Source of the DNA: Haemonchus contortus
Taxonomy: Eukaryota; Nematoda; Chromadorea; Rhabditida; Trichostrongylidae
DNA: 64,000 bases
Direction of reading: 5' to 3'
Assembly: GCA_000469685.2 (NCBI GenBank)
Contig: LS997564.1
Location: 2,122,983-2,186,982, forward strand
Shown here: piece after piece, positions 24,838 through 36,009 of the stretch
Layout: every line of letters starts with the position of its first letter
How positions within the stretch are numbered: the stretch's first letter is position 1
Program-made: the position numbers and the translations under genes
The notes under the pieces: model-generated
The model's input: only the letters and a program-made list of their open reading frames with translations
The model's database searches: none
What the model was told of the DNA's origin: nothing

Positions 24838-27800
24838 CACCTGTATCACCTGTCGTCCCGTTGATCATCGACTTCCTCGAGCGGGCGCCAGTAACGTCTC
24901 CATTCGTCCCTGTCACGAGCCAGAGTGGTCCAGTGAATCGTTCTCGCTTCAGGGACACGAGGTTCAACATTCCTTTCGTTCAGAGCTTTCGTGAAGAAGT
25001 CTGACCATCTCGTTGGCGGCCTTCCTGGAGTTCGTTTGATGTCCCAAGGGATCCAGTCAGTAACCGCCCTGGTCCAACGGTCATCACTATATCGCATAAC
25101 TTGTCCGGCCCACCTGATCTTCGATTTCTTGGCGTAATCAACGGCATCCCTGATCTTCGTTCGGTGACGGAGCTCGGAACTCCGGATTCCCTTCTGCACT
25201 TGCGTGTATAGGAAAATTCCGAGCATCGTCCTTTCCAAATCGCGTTGAATAACGCTGACAGCATGCTCATCCTGTTTTCGTAGAGTCCAGGTCTCCGAGG
25301 CGTACGTCAAAGCAGGAAGGACAGCAGTGTCGAAAAGGTGAGCGCGGAGCCGGATGTTCTTTGTCTTCTTCACTACTCCCTCGATATTCTTAAATGCTCC
25401 CCACGCGGCGCGTCTCCTTCTGCACAGCTCTGGAGCTAGGTCGTTCATCATGTTGACTTCCCGACCTAGATACACATAGCTGGAGCATTCGGAGATATTC
25501 GTTCCGTTTAACGTGAAAGGAGCATCAGGTACCAACCCGTTTCTCATGAACATCGTCGTCGTTAGGTTCAGCCTCAAGCCGATTTTTCCACAAGCACTAT
25601 CAAACTCGGCCAGCATTCGTTCCGCCTGCTCGATGTTCGGTGTTATAAGCACGATGTTTTCTGCAAAGCGGAGGTGATGTAGGAAGCGGCCGTCGACCTT
25701 CACTCCCAACTCTTCCCATTCACTGAACCGGCACTGAAAAGTTTTTGCGAAATGGTATCGCCTTGCCGAACACCTCTCTTCACGTTGACAATGACTTCCT
25801 TATAGAATGGTGAAATCCTGGTCGTGAAGCTGTCGTAGAGCTCACGAAGCATCTTTATATATTGAGTAGGGACACCCTGGTTGCTCAGGGCTTCAATTAC
25901 CGCTTCTGTCTCGACGGTATCAAAGGCTTTCTTCAAATCGATGAACGTAAGACATAACGGCATTTTGCATTCCCGCGATACTTCAATTAGTCTTGTAACG
26001 GTGTGGATGTGATCGATTGTACTGAACCCTCTTCGAAACCCCGCTTGCTCGCAAGGCTGCCCTTCATCTAATATTCTGCCAATCCTGTTAAGGATGACTC
26101 GGGTGAAGAGTTTATAGATTACAGACAGCAGGCAGATTGGGCGATAATTGCCAATGTCGTCAGGATCTCCCTTCTTATACAGCAACACGGTCTTGCTAGT
26201 TTTCCACGAAGTAGGCACTTTGCATTGCGACAGGTACCGCGTGAAAAGCCGGGCCAGGGTTTTAACAATGACTGGCGGAAGGCTCTTTAGATGTTCTGCT
26301 TTAATCCTGTCGGCACCGGGTGCTGTACCATTTCTCATCGACGTGATGGCATGTCGAATTTCGGAAGGGAGAACTGAAGGCACGACAGCCGTCTTGCCTA
26401 AGATGGCAGGTAGGCATGTAGACGTGGCTGTCGAAGAGATCAGAGTAGAAGTCGTAGATGACCTTCTCCATTGTCCTTCGGGATGCAGTAATTGTTCCGT
26501 CAGGACGACGAAGGGAAGTCATCTTGGTCTTGAAATTGGCGAAACTCCGTCGGGCTTTGCGAATGCTCTTTCCGGCCTCGGCGGCTTCGTCCATAACTGT
26601 TGCTCTCCTCTCTTTCAGATCTTCCTTTATCGCTTCTCTGCATAGCTTCGCAAGGTCGGACGTTTGTTGGTGGTTGCCGGTAGCTCGCGCGATACCACGC
26701 TGGCGTATCAGCTCGAGAGTTTTTGAAGATAGACGTTTTTTGACATCTTTGAGACTCTCGGCTCTCCTGGCGCAATCGTGAAGATGTTCAACGAGCCAGT
26801 CGTATTCTTCATCGATGTTGTCGTTGACGGAATCTTCCCACAAACTCGCCAATCAAGCGAAGTGATCCCAATTGACCACAGTGTTATGGCTTCGTTTCCT
26901 GAACTTCGCAGCTCTCTCTCCACGCACTGAAAAACGGAATATAGCGCGGAGGAGACGATGGTCTGATCCCGTGTAGAACTTCGGAACAACAGCGACGTCA
27001 GTCAGGCAAAACTTCCGATTGACGATGATGTGATCTATTTCATTATGGAACTGCCCACCAGGCGACTCATATGTCCATCAGGAATGAGAGGGCTTCTGGA
27101 ACTGCGAGTTGCCATGGATAGTGTGAGTCGACATGATAAACTCGGATAGCCTTTCACCCTGCTCATTCCATTCCATTCCGTGAGTCCCGATGTGAAGCTC
27201 TTCAACCGTTCTTCTGGGGCCAATCTTGGCGTTGAAATCACCGACGATGACCTTGAAGAAAGTATGGTCTTCTTTGTAGAGCTTCTCCAGATCCATATAG
27301 AACGCCTCCAGCTCTTCTTCATCGTAGCTCGATGTTGGTGCGTAAACCACGAAGGCTGTTAGAGCTGGGGTTGAGCCACATCTTCTCAATCGCAAACGTC
27401 CGATTCGGGTTGTCAAGTTTTCGTACGAATCGATGTTCATTGCCAAGTGCGTGTTGACGAGGACACCTACACCGCCGACGCCTCTGCTGTCGCATGTTCC
27501 AAGGAACAGTTCTTCTCCAGTTTCAAATACAGCGTGCAGCGGGCGGTGCCTTCTCGTCTCGGTCAGTCCGATGACGTCGTACTTGATCTTTCTAGCTTGC
27601 ATCATCAGGTCTTCTATACTCGCTTCCGATGCAAGCGTCCGTGCGTTGAAAGTACAGATCGCCGTCTTAGTCCTTCTCCTTTTGGGCAGCCTGTTTAGGC
27701 CCTGAGATTTTAGCAGCCTCTCCCGAGCGGTCCTGCCCAACGCCGCCGTATTGGGGGCTCCCTCAGGTTCAGGGGAATGAGGCCCATTTCTGTTACTGTT

Positions 27801-28260
27801 TTTGGCATGAATATCCACGTGTAACTTGCCAGGCTCTAGCACGCGGGGGGCCTACTCTTAGCCGTGTGGACGTGCAGACGTGCCGTTAATTTAAATACAT
27901 ATATATATTTATAAATATAATTGAATGGATAATGAAAGCTCCAAGCAAGGTTACCATCGAACAGTAGAAAAATGCTGGCGAGAGCTTTCGGACCATACAA
28001 GCCGACATTTGATGTTAAAGACGAAAGCATGTGGCAGGGCAACAGGTTGCCTCCCTTTTGGTAGGAAGATATTTCCCCGAGCGAGTCCTTGTCCTTAGTC
28101 CAGAACGCAGTGATTTAGACGTAATTTAACGGGGCTTGCCGTGTGCAACTTCACGCGTGAAGAACGAATCCAACCGCTACCTCAGGCGGACGGATAAGGG
28201 GGACTCAAGCAAGGGGGCCGCCATTTCTCCAGTTCATCGACAGCTACCTAACCACAGCTT
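24836..28260 (-). mobile_element. RTE-clade non-LTR retroposon, decayed
   Basis: Minus-strand element with an apurinic endonuclease followed by reverse transcriptase in one reading unit and almost no 3' UTR. Its stop codon lies inside the terminal tandem repeat ATCACCTGT x2 (24,836-24,853, plus-strand view). A short 3' UTR ending in a small tandem repeat is typical of RTE elements. The 5' limit is uncertain; sequence up to about 28,260 looks like untranslated leader, but no target duplication could be fixed. Confidence 0.8.
24846..27842 (-). pseudogene. RTE endonuclease/reverse transcriptase, frameshifted and catalytically dead
   Basis: Minus strand. The endonuclease part (27,078-27,842) has TFNARTL, LTETRR, VYAPTS and GDFNAKIG at about residues 64-208. 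After a frame break near 27,080 the SDH motif (GSDHRLLRA) is encoded at about 26,943-26,972. A linker follows at 26,301-26,852, then RT motifs NYRPICLLS, AFDTVE and VRQGDTIS at 25,700-26,383. A small deletion with frameshift near 25,720 removes residues after KLFSA. The last frame (24,846-25,709) holds the polymerase box as FAEN (25,656-25,667) where the family has FADD, so both catalytic Asp residues are lost. It ends with the conserved carboxy region ([28 protein letters not shown]). Full length would be near 1,000 residues. Confidence 0.88.
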
Positions 28261-28431
28261 CAAACGCGAAGCGGCAAGCCGGTCAATATAAAGCCTCGCA
28301 TAACTGGAAATTACCGGAACTTTGCATTGGAGCACATGATGAAACACTAAAAAATTACAAAACCCGGTTTTTTATTTAAACGAAATGGTAAAGCGGACAC
28401 GCCCACACGCCGCACGTTCACACACCCACCG

Positions 28432-28515
28432 CGTTGAGGTGGTAGGCCAGCGGGTGGGCTGTTCCTATAAGATTGAGAAATGCCGAAGTCGGGAGTTAGG
28501 TCCTCCCGTGGGGCA
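28432..28515 (+). pseudogene. decayed tRNA-Ile(UAU)
   Basis: The anticodon region and intron (CTATAAGATTGAGAAATGCCG) survive, but the 5' acceptor and D-arm are not recognisable, the T-loop reads AGGTCC in place of CGATCC, and the acceptor end is GTGGGGCA. It sits 86 bp left of a minus-strand tRNA-Asn, as in the array units. Confidence 0.7.
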
Positions 28516-28601
28516 GATTTTTTGCAATTTTGAACTACGTTCCACAGATCGGAAAAAAGACCGTGCTCGAGCTCCAACCGTGCAGATGTGCGCAAAAATT
28601 C

Positions 28602-28618
28602 CGCTCCCGGGTGGGCTC

Positions 28619-28654
<36 letters not shown>

Positions 28655-28674
28655 GCCTATTGCGCCACGGAAGC
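28602..28674 (-). tRNA. tRNA-Asn(GUU)
   Basis: All 73 bases match the plus-strand gene at 9,917-9,989. A T5 run on the transcribed strand directly follows the 3' end (seen as AAAAA at 28,594-28,598). With the next copy it forms an isolated dimer of the array unit. Confidence 0.95.
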
Positions 28675-28777
28675 GCTGATTTCATCAAGGAGTAACCATC
28701 ATTCCGAATTTCATCGGGAAATTGGTACCTCTCTTTGAAGGCATGAAAATTTCATGGAATATTCTAGGCTCGAAAAG

Positions 28778-28858
28778 TAGCGGCGCAGGTGAAAAAGGCG
28801 CTGTTCTTATAGGATTAAGAAATGCCGAGGTCGGGAGTTCGATCCTCATATCTAGCAG
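28778..28858 (+). pseudogene. decayed tRNA-Ile(UAU)
   Basis: It keeps CTTATA, AAATGCCGAGGTCGGGAGTT and the T-loop, but the 5' half matches the degenerate AGGTGAAAAAGG form of the array. The 3' acceptor (ATCTAGCA) no longer pairs. Confidence 0.7.
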
Positions 28859-28937
28859 ATTTTTTGCAGTTTAGGACTAGGATTCACAGATCAAAAATAA
28901 GCACGAGTTCCAACCGTGCGGAGGTGCGCAAAAATCC

Positions 28938-28958
28938 CGCTTCCGGGTGGGCTCGAAG

Positions 28959-28990
<32 letters not shown>

Positions 28991-29010
28991 GCCTATTGCG
29001 CCACGGAAGC
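28938..29010 (-). tRNA. tRNA-Asn(GUU), two substitutions
   Basis: Two differences from the common copy: one replaces the T-G acceptor pair by T-A, the other (at 28,957) creates a C-C mismatch closing the T-stem. Possibly still functional, possibly an early pseudogene. Downstream on the plus strand the sequence changes to the long-unit type (GATTCAAGGGAGGC). Confidence 0.75.
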
Positions 29011-29670
29011 GCTGATTCAAGGGAGGCGTTCATGTGAATGCCACACCTATAGTGGACGAGTTCCAACAGCTGTCTAGAGGCTGCACTACCTCAAAAGTCC
29101 ATGTGGAAAGTTCAAACAGCTTGTCATAACCCATGGCGACAGCGAAAAGCTTGGGAAAATCTCGGCTTGATGTAGTCATGTCTTTGAGCAATGGGAGCAA
29201 GTTGGTTCTCGCCCAGACATCCCCTTACATCTCCCTAGTCAAGGTGATCTCGTACAATCTCAATTCCACTACTTTCAAAAAGCCTTGAAGTAGACGGATT
29301 GTCTCGCTTTCTTCGCCACCGATGTGCTCCTCTACTGCAATACCTTCACTTTTCTGCCTTAAAAGTGTGCATCAAAATTATCGTGAACTGTGCCTTTAAT
29401 CACTTCTGTGTTGTGATACACACCAATCTTTCCTTATCAGTTGTCATCACTTTTACCCTCTCGTTGAAACATTCTCAGCGCAATAGAGTAGGGAAGATCC
29501 ACAGATCCACTACATCCATCCATCCTCTGAGTCCATCCATCTTGTTCAAGCTGCCAATAGGTATAACTCGTACCGGAATTCTGTGGTGATTCCCAGTATG
29601 CAAAATTGCTAGAGGGGTCTTAATTGTAATGATGTTCGACGTTAATCAGACCTTTTTCGGGTATTCCTCG

Positions 29671-29930
29671 CATTCGACGTCCATTCAGGTCTGCAGTAGC
29701 GTTTTGAAGGTGTATGTGCCTTTACAATGGCTTGGGGTGGACAGCCGATGTACAAGTCAGTGCTTTTATCCTCCCGTACGTATTTAGTACCAATTACCCA
29801 ATCGCGGATGGACGGAAGGCTCAACCAAGGTTCCGCGTATCTGGCTTGGGCGGATTTCGATCTTGGATTCAAACCCGTGACCATGCGTGTGTGGTAGTGC
29901 GCCACATGCCACTACGCCACCTCTGCTCTG
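29671..29930 (-). mobile_element. tRNA-derived SINE, copy 1
   Basis: On the minus strand the head carries a pol III A-box GTGGCGTAGTGG (29,909-29,920) and a B-box GGGTTTGAATCC (29,865-29,876), spaced as in tRNA genes, followed by an unrelated body of about 200 bp. The body is shared with 38,161-38,396 and in part with 32,600-32,765. No poly-A tail was seen; the unit end is approximate. Confidence 0.65.
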
Positions 29931-31314
29931 ATGTATGGCGATGTATGGGTACTCATAAGTAAATAAATAAATAAATATATACATATTATGATTGCTTTCC
30001 AGAATTTGTGTTACCTGACCTAAAGACATGAAATTTCGTTTACTTTTAAGACTGTTTCAGAGCAGTCGTGACCTGTTTACGTAGTTCCCATCAAACTGGG
30101 CCAGGTTTTTCCAGGTCGATGCGTTCCAAGGGATTCCGTTTGCCAAGCCACCTGTGGGTGAGCTGCAATTCAAGGTGAACTTCAGACAGTTACTGCCACT
30201 CATTCGATCTCGATTACAGATGTAAACGTGGGTTTTACAGAAACCAGAATGGAAAGATCCTTGAGACGATGTGAAAGCAACTAAAGGATTTGCAGCCAGA
30301 GGAATTCAAAAAGATCCACACTTCTTTGAAAAGATGAAGGTTGCTTTCTTTGTCGCTTTCTGGACTTCTAGCTTATTGGTTTCCAGGCTCTAGGAGTCTT
30401 CGAAGGGGCTAGCCAGCGTTCCTACTGTCAATATTCGAGAACGGTTTTGTCAGGTCCATGCCAGCTTATATCATTACCCATTCGAAGACAAACAAACCCC
30501 AGTGCTCTTATTTTTTGACTGGGTTCGGGGGAAAATCCAGCTTTGCCTCGTGAAATAATGAATTCAGAAAATTCGGTGTAACATGGATTTACCCCTTAGG
30601 TTCTTCCCTTTCCCTTTTTTATTTTTGCTCTTTTCCGTTCCCTTGACAGGACCCTTGAAGCCTACTGTCGACTGGGCTTTTCAGTTTGTTCGGGTGTTTT
30701 GCCCGCATAATCGTGCTCCACTGATTCTTTCTCTGATCTAATGTTACGTTTTTTCTTTCAGTTAGGGAAGATATCCGAAGACAATATCTATCTGAATCTC
30801 TCCTGTGTGGAGCCCAAATACTGGCTCAGGGGGATTCCCTGTTTTGGTATTCGTCCACGGTGGTGGTTACGTTAGTGATAGCAGCGTAAAGTATGGCGAT
30901 GTCAGTATCTGTGAACACCTGGTGCGGACTTTATAATAGTTTGTTTTACTTCTACTCCTTTACGGCCAGAGCATCAGAAAGGTTGTCTTTTCGCTTCCCG
31001 ACGACTACGAGATTTGTTCAGTGCACGAAAGACGTGGTCGTTGTGACTATCCAGTATCGCCTCGGATTCCTCGGCTTCTTCTCTCCACCGGAGACGAACA
31101 CTGCCCGGGAAACTTTGCTCTCTGGGATCAAACTCTCGCTTTTAGATGGATTCGGGTGAATAGATAGTAGATGATATTACATGATTATATACAGTGGCAT
31201 AGTGATATATGATAACATATCATAAAACCAATACATAATAATAGACGCATAAGTAACGGCTTTTGAGTCTTTTCAATAGCATCGAAGATCCGCTAAACTT
31301 CCCCACTTTCGATG

Positions 31315-31561
31315 GGGTGTGCTGCAGTAGGAACGAAATTGTCGCGTCGCGGCCAGGAGACGCCGCGCGCGGAAGAATGTAGCAGAGTGCAGCAGCAAGT
31401 AAGAAATACAGGAGCAAAAGAACTAACAGTGGAATCATGCCAAAAGTAATAATTGAACAAAAGTAATAAGAACAACAGAACTGTTATAACGAGGCAAATG
31501 GTCCGCGACAGCCGCGTGCGACGGATCGATTACACAAAACCGTTCCTACTCCCGTCTCCCC
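31315..31561. mobile_element. MULE-like MITE, copy 2
   Basis: A 247-bp copy starting GGGTGTGCTGCAGTAGG and ending CCGTCTCCCC, in an intron of the esterase pseudogene. Flanks TTTCGATG and ATTTGATG are a mutated 8-bp duplication (6 of 8). Its two ends share AGTAGGAACG in inverted orientation more clearly than copy 1. Confidence 0.75.
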
Positions 31562-32599
31562 ATTTGATGGCCACCGTTCATTTTTGTGCGAGCTTTTCGA
31601 TAACTCTCTTGTATGTTAATTCTGTTTTAGATTGTGCTGATTAACAATTCATAGTGATGAGTGGTAAAGGTCGAATTGGCTAAAATTACTGTAGATTTGG
31701 CATGCCCAATGAAATTTCAACACGAACCGCTCGGTATGCCAATGCCACGATCTTTTGAAAAAAAAAATTCCGAAGTCTTTTCCGTTGTTCATCGCTTGCA
31801 CTGAAGCTTGGATGTACTTATCCTTTTACTAAAAAACTAATGCAATTTCACATAGAAAATAACAGATTCACTCATTGTACAGGAGAATATGGCTGCTTTC
31901 AATGACGATCCTGGTAACGTGACAGTCATGGGCCAATCTGCCGGTGGAGCCTCTGTCGATCTACTAAGCATCTATCCTCACTCCAGAGGTATGCTTCCAG
32001 GACTCCTTTCATTTTTTCCTTTTTTAATTCTTCCAAACAACTAACAAGTTGCCTGAAGAAAAATAGGAAAGTTGCTAGGGAGATTGAGAGGGTCCAAGCA
32101 TTTTCCACATATTTGTTTATCCCATCCATTTCTGTGGCTTGTCCGCAATTGGATGCAGATGTGAAATATTTTCATTGATAGTGAGATAAATGAAGGAATG
32201 AAGCAAAAAACGGATGATGAATGATAGAGAATAAAATTACGGGTAATAATTAAGTTCGAATAAAGTAAGGAAATACGACGTTTAGATCTGTTCCACAAAG
32301 TGATCCCTATGGCAGGAAATGCAAGCTGTTCATGGGCCTTACATGACAATATGGTAGAAGAATGCTGCAAATTTGCAGAGTGAAATGGGGTCCACAACAC
32401 TCACGATTCCAAAAAAGTTGGCTTTGTTTAGAAATGGAACTCCTAATTATTTGCTACAAAACCCACTTTTATGTTAGGAGTGAATAGAATCTTTTATGGA
32501 ATTTCACCGCCCTTCTGGTGTTTATATCGTTTTGGAATGCGTTCGGTTCGGTTCGCCTTCTATTCACAATCGCTCTGGAGATTGGAAGCGTAAGCAGCC

Positions 32600-32765
32600 C
32601 ATAAAATGATTCGTAAAGAGCAGCCATTAAAAAGTTAAAATTTTTGCCCTCTCCGACGAACTTGATACCAACTAAACCACTCGGCGGGATGGAAGGCCTG
32701 GGCAAGTATCGATACGGTAGTGCGCTAGTTGATTGCACCTCTTTGCCCTTCATTTTTCTGAAGTC
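32600..32765 (-). mobile_element. degenerate SINE fragment (copy 3)
   Basis: Shares with the other two copies, in order, a GCAGCC block, CTCTCCGACGAACTTGATACCA, the GGATGGAAGGC block, and GGTAGTGCGC near the A-box end. The B-box is lost. Located in an esterase intron. Confidence 0.4.
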
Positions 32766-35700
32766 GTTGCAGGCCAAGTAGATCTACCACCATGTGTATG
32801 GCCCGCAGATAAGAAGTATGCTGATATTCACCTAGGCTGACTATATTTTACAATTGCTTTGGGATCTGTACTGTTACCAAATCTCTTTTTGTTGGGTGAA
32901 GCGGTATTTTGTATTACCGACTCACCGTAAGTCGTATAAGATCTTGGAACGGTATTACTCGATACAAAAACTCTCTTTAACTTCCGTCTTTTATATTTGG
33001 CGAAATGATCCTTTATCCGGATCGGTGGTATAAAGGAGTCGAATGTGAAAGTTTAGGAAGGGGATTCGGTAATACTCATCAAAAGCGTTTTGAAGTGCTG
33101 AATGGGACAGGAACTCACCTTTGAATCATATAATTTGATCAACTTATTGGTCGACTCTCACTAATTCTTTCCAATAAATTTGGGAGTTTAAAACATCAAT
33201 AAACCATATGAAGAATGGGTTTTTGGTGCAAATGACTATCATAGAGTGTTGCGGAGAAATAAAAGTTTCTTTGATATACTCCTAACACTAAAAAATTGGG
33301 TTCTCACAGAAATTTCTCAAAGTTCAAGGTCGACAATGGAATAGAAGCTCTCAAAATGCTAAGGAAGACTATAGAGTGGTCGTTCTAGAAAGGGAGAGTG
33401 TGTTTGGGTGGAAGTTTTCCAATTCTCCCCTAGGTTTCCTTACCATTAAATGCATGCCAGTTGTGAATGGCAGCCTTATTCGAACCCGAATCTTCAAAAC
33501 GCTTATTAGGCTAAGCAATCCTCAGACCATTGGCATCTGGGTTGTTGAACTAACAAAGAAATGCTGAAAGGACAACCCACTGTTTCCTTACCCCCATTCA
33601 TAGAGGCAGTATCTCAAGAGATATCTGGTAGGGAATTCCAAGGTTGACTTAGAAAGTTTAAGGCCAGAATGCATCTCGCCTATCAGTATGTCAGACTCTT
33701 TGAACGTCCTCCCTCACTAGAAAGCATTTGTTCAGTTTTTTTCCAGATGATTGATGATCTCCAAAGGTTGCCTTCTTCTAAATTTGCGCTATCTCTAATA
33801 GACAAGATGGAGAAGTCCAGCGTGGGAAACACCTGTCCTGTTGGTCCACGCCTTGACTTCGATTTCATTCCAAAGGTTCTGTTTATGGTTCGACCGGCTT
33901 TGTTTCCTATGAATGCGATATATATGCATGGCATGTAATGTTCAGAGCGTCAGCGAAATGCGAAAGGAGGCTCCAGCAAAACCAATGCTGATCGGGTGCT
34001 GCGCTTCAGAAGGGCTCACCTTTTGTAAGTTTTCCTTGAATTAGTCGAGCATGTTAACGTTCCCTTCGGGCTAGGGCTGGGTTTATGGAAAGGAAAAACT
34101 GTTTTGAAAATATCGAAGAATTGGCTTTCTGTCACTGGTTCATCCCTTTTCGGGAAGAGTCCTCATTCTGCTGGCTTCCGATGAGAATCATCGTAACGTT
34201 TACCCTGAAAAACGGGTGGTGTCAGGGCGGAGTTCAACACAAAGACCATTTGTGAGATTTTCGCTATTCAGACTGACTGTCCATTGCCTTGGTGATTCTA
34301 ATGAAGAGGTCTAATAAAGTACATCGAGTCGATCAAATACTGTTCTTCATGTTGTTCTGTAGTGGGTTTCGAGAAGCATCCTTCTCTCAGCACTATTATG
34401 GAGCAGATCTCGCGGCTCATTCCTGAAAAGCATCAACCTCGCCTGTTCGAGAAGTTACGCGAGGAGGTTTTCGAGAAGCTTGCCGTAAACCCTCAAAATC
34501 CTGTCATAGTGGCTCGAGCATTCACTGAGGTACGTTGTTTGCTCGTTATCGCCGAATTTTGTGGTCGGAATCAAGTTTTTCTTCAATTCAATAATCGGAA
34601 TGAAGATTTTTCCATTGAGGACTTTGCTGCTATGTGGTAGTGGAAGAACGCCAGCGCTGAAGAGCGCTGTTCCCAAGAGAACACCTTGTCATGTCAGCTA
34701 GCTCGAAGCTCTTTTTCCAATTTTTTGTTAAGTCTGGCCCTCTTCCCATTCTAGAAAAAGGCATTTAGGCGCCGTTCATCCATAGTGATCCCATTCTTCC
34801 AACTTAACCTCCTGAAATTCCGGCTTAGATTGAGCTGATCATAACGGTGCCCCCTTGGATTTTCATGGTTCTCGTAGAATAAACGGTCTCTTCTTCACGT
34901 ACTCCTCTTACTCATTAAATGATGAAGTTAGTTACTGACGTTTACTAATCACCTTTCGAGATAAGCCTTGCACTAGACTTTTATATGGAATCGAATCGGC
35001 GTTTGGATGCCTATCTAACCTAAATAACAACCCACAGGGGTCAATCAATGTAGAAGTCCGTGTTTTTATCTTTCGACACGAAACTGGTTCCAATTGACCG
35101 CTTTCTGAAGGATGAAGGGTTCCAGAACGTGTTGTTTTTGGACTGTTAGTTTGTCTGGTCGGGCATCTGTCGGGCACTTCTCCGAGCACGCTCTTACTTC
35201 ATGGCAACGACCATTTGGTACAAAAGTTGTGGGGTTCATTTGAGTCTTCCAGGAAAGGACTATTTTGGTAACTGCATGGGTAAATACGGGACCACGAACG
35301 GACCATGCTGAAATGGTTGTATAAACCTGCCGATTGTGTTTACACAGGCTGATTACTCAAATGTCACCATTACCCCACCCTACAACACATGGTTACAAGT
35401 TGACTGGTCGTTTGTAGAGTGATTGTATCTCTTAAATTAGTCCATGGTTCCCAAATATGCGTGTAAATAAATAAATAAATATTCACTGATAACAAAATCA
35501 TTCTAAAAAATCCCAAAGTAAAGATTTACCTTGGGAAAAGCCACTCAAGGGGGTAAACTGGATTACAGTTCGGCTGTTGGATTGTGGAGGTGATTATATC
35601 GATGAAAATGGTCCGTAATTTGAAAACCTGCGATTAAGTCAATAAATAAATGAACAGATATTTACGGATGGCGAGCAAGTTCAAAGAAAAGCTCCAAAAT

Positions 35701-35875
35701 AGAAATTTACCTAAGAAAACGCTACCTATTGAGGTAAATGTGGTCAGTTTATAGACTCACCTGTTTTCTAAATTTCATGGATATCACTTCGAAGTGCCTT
35801 TTCTGACCAGGTTCACTCCCATTTGGGCAATTTACAAAAAAATATTCCCAATAAACTGCACACAATTCAGGTCAG

Positions 35876-36009
35876 CAACCCCAGACGCTCCACTGCCTCA
35901 ACGCCAAGCAGAAGATGAGCGAGTACTGGTACAAAACGGTGTCGGATCATTCGTACTCCTCAATGCAGTCACAATTACTGTACTGCTAACGACGACACTG
36001 TACTTGTAG
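35876..36009 (+). other. possible esterase carboxy-terminal remnant
   Basis: Two overlapping frames are open. One encodes KQKMSEYWYKTVSD, like the helix near the end of carboxylesterases; the other ends in a hydrophobic segment VLLNAVTITVLLTTTLYL before a stop. If the first is right, the pseudogene extends to about 36 kb with another frame change. Confidence 0.25.

Larger units (their letters stand above)
30115..34529 (+). pseudogene. type-B carboxylesterase, decayed
   Basis: A carboxylesterase (alpha/beta hydrolase, serine esterase) of the nematode gut-esterase kind. Phase-consistent exons: 30115-30174 (VDAFQGIPFAKPPVGELQFK), 30241-30339, 30762-30921 (SEDNIYLNL; oxyanion HGGGY), 31022-31155 (VVVVTIQYRLGFLGFF), 31883-31988 (GQSAGGAS with the nucleophile Ser), 32286-32418, 33310-about 33400, 33747-33875, 33946-34024, 34363-34529. 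The order matches the family. Disablements: TGA for an expected Trp at 30,262-30,264; a one-base slip near 30,825-30,840; a two-base insertion near 31,082 (CTCTCC for CTCC); TGA at 32,381-32,383; probably another shift near 33,330. The first exons and the last quarter (including the catalytic His region) were not found with confidence. A MITE and a SINE fragment lie in its introns. Sequencing error could explain some lesions but hardly all. Confidence 0.85.

Noticed and set aside
26148..26781. Plus-strand frames of 107-165 codons across the RTE element
   Set aside because: Antisense shadows of the endonuclease/reverse transcriptase.
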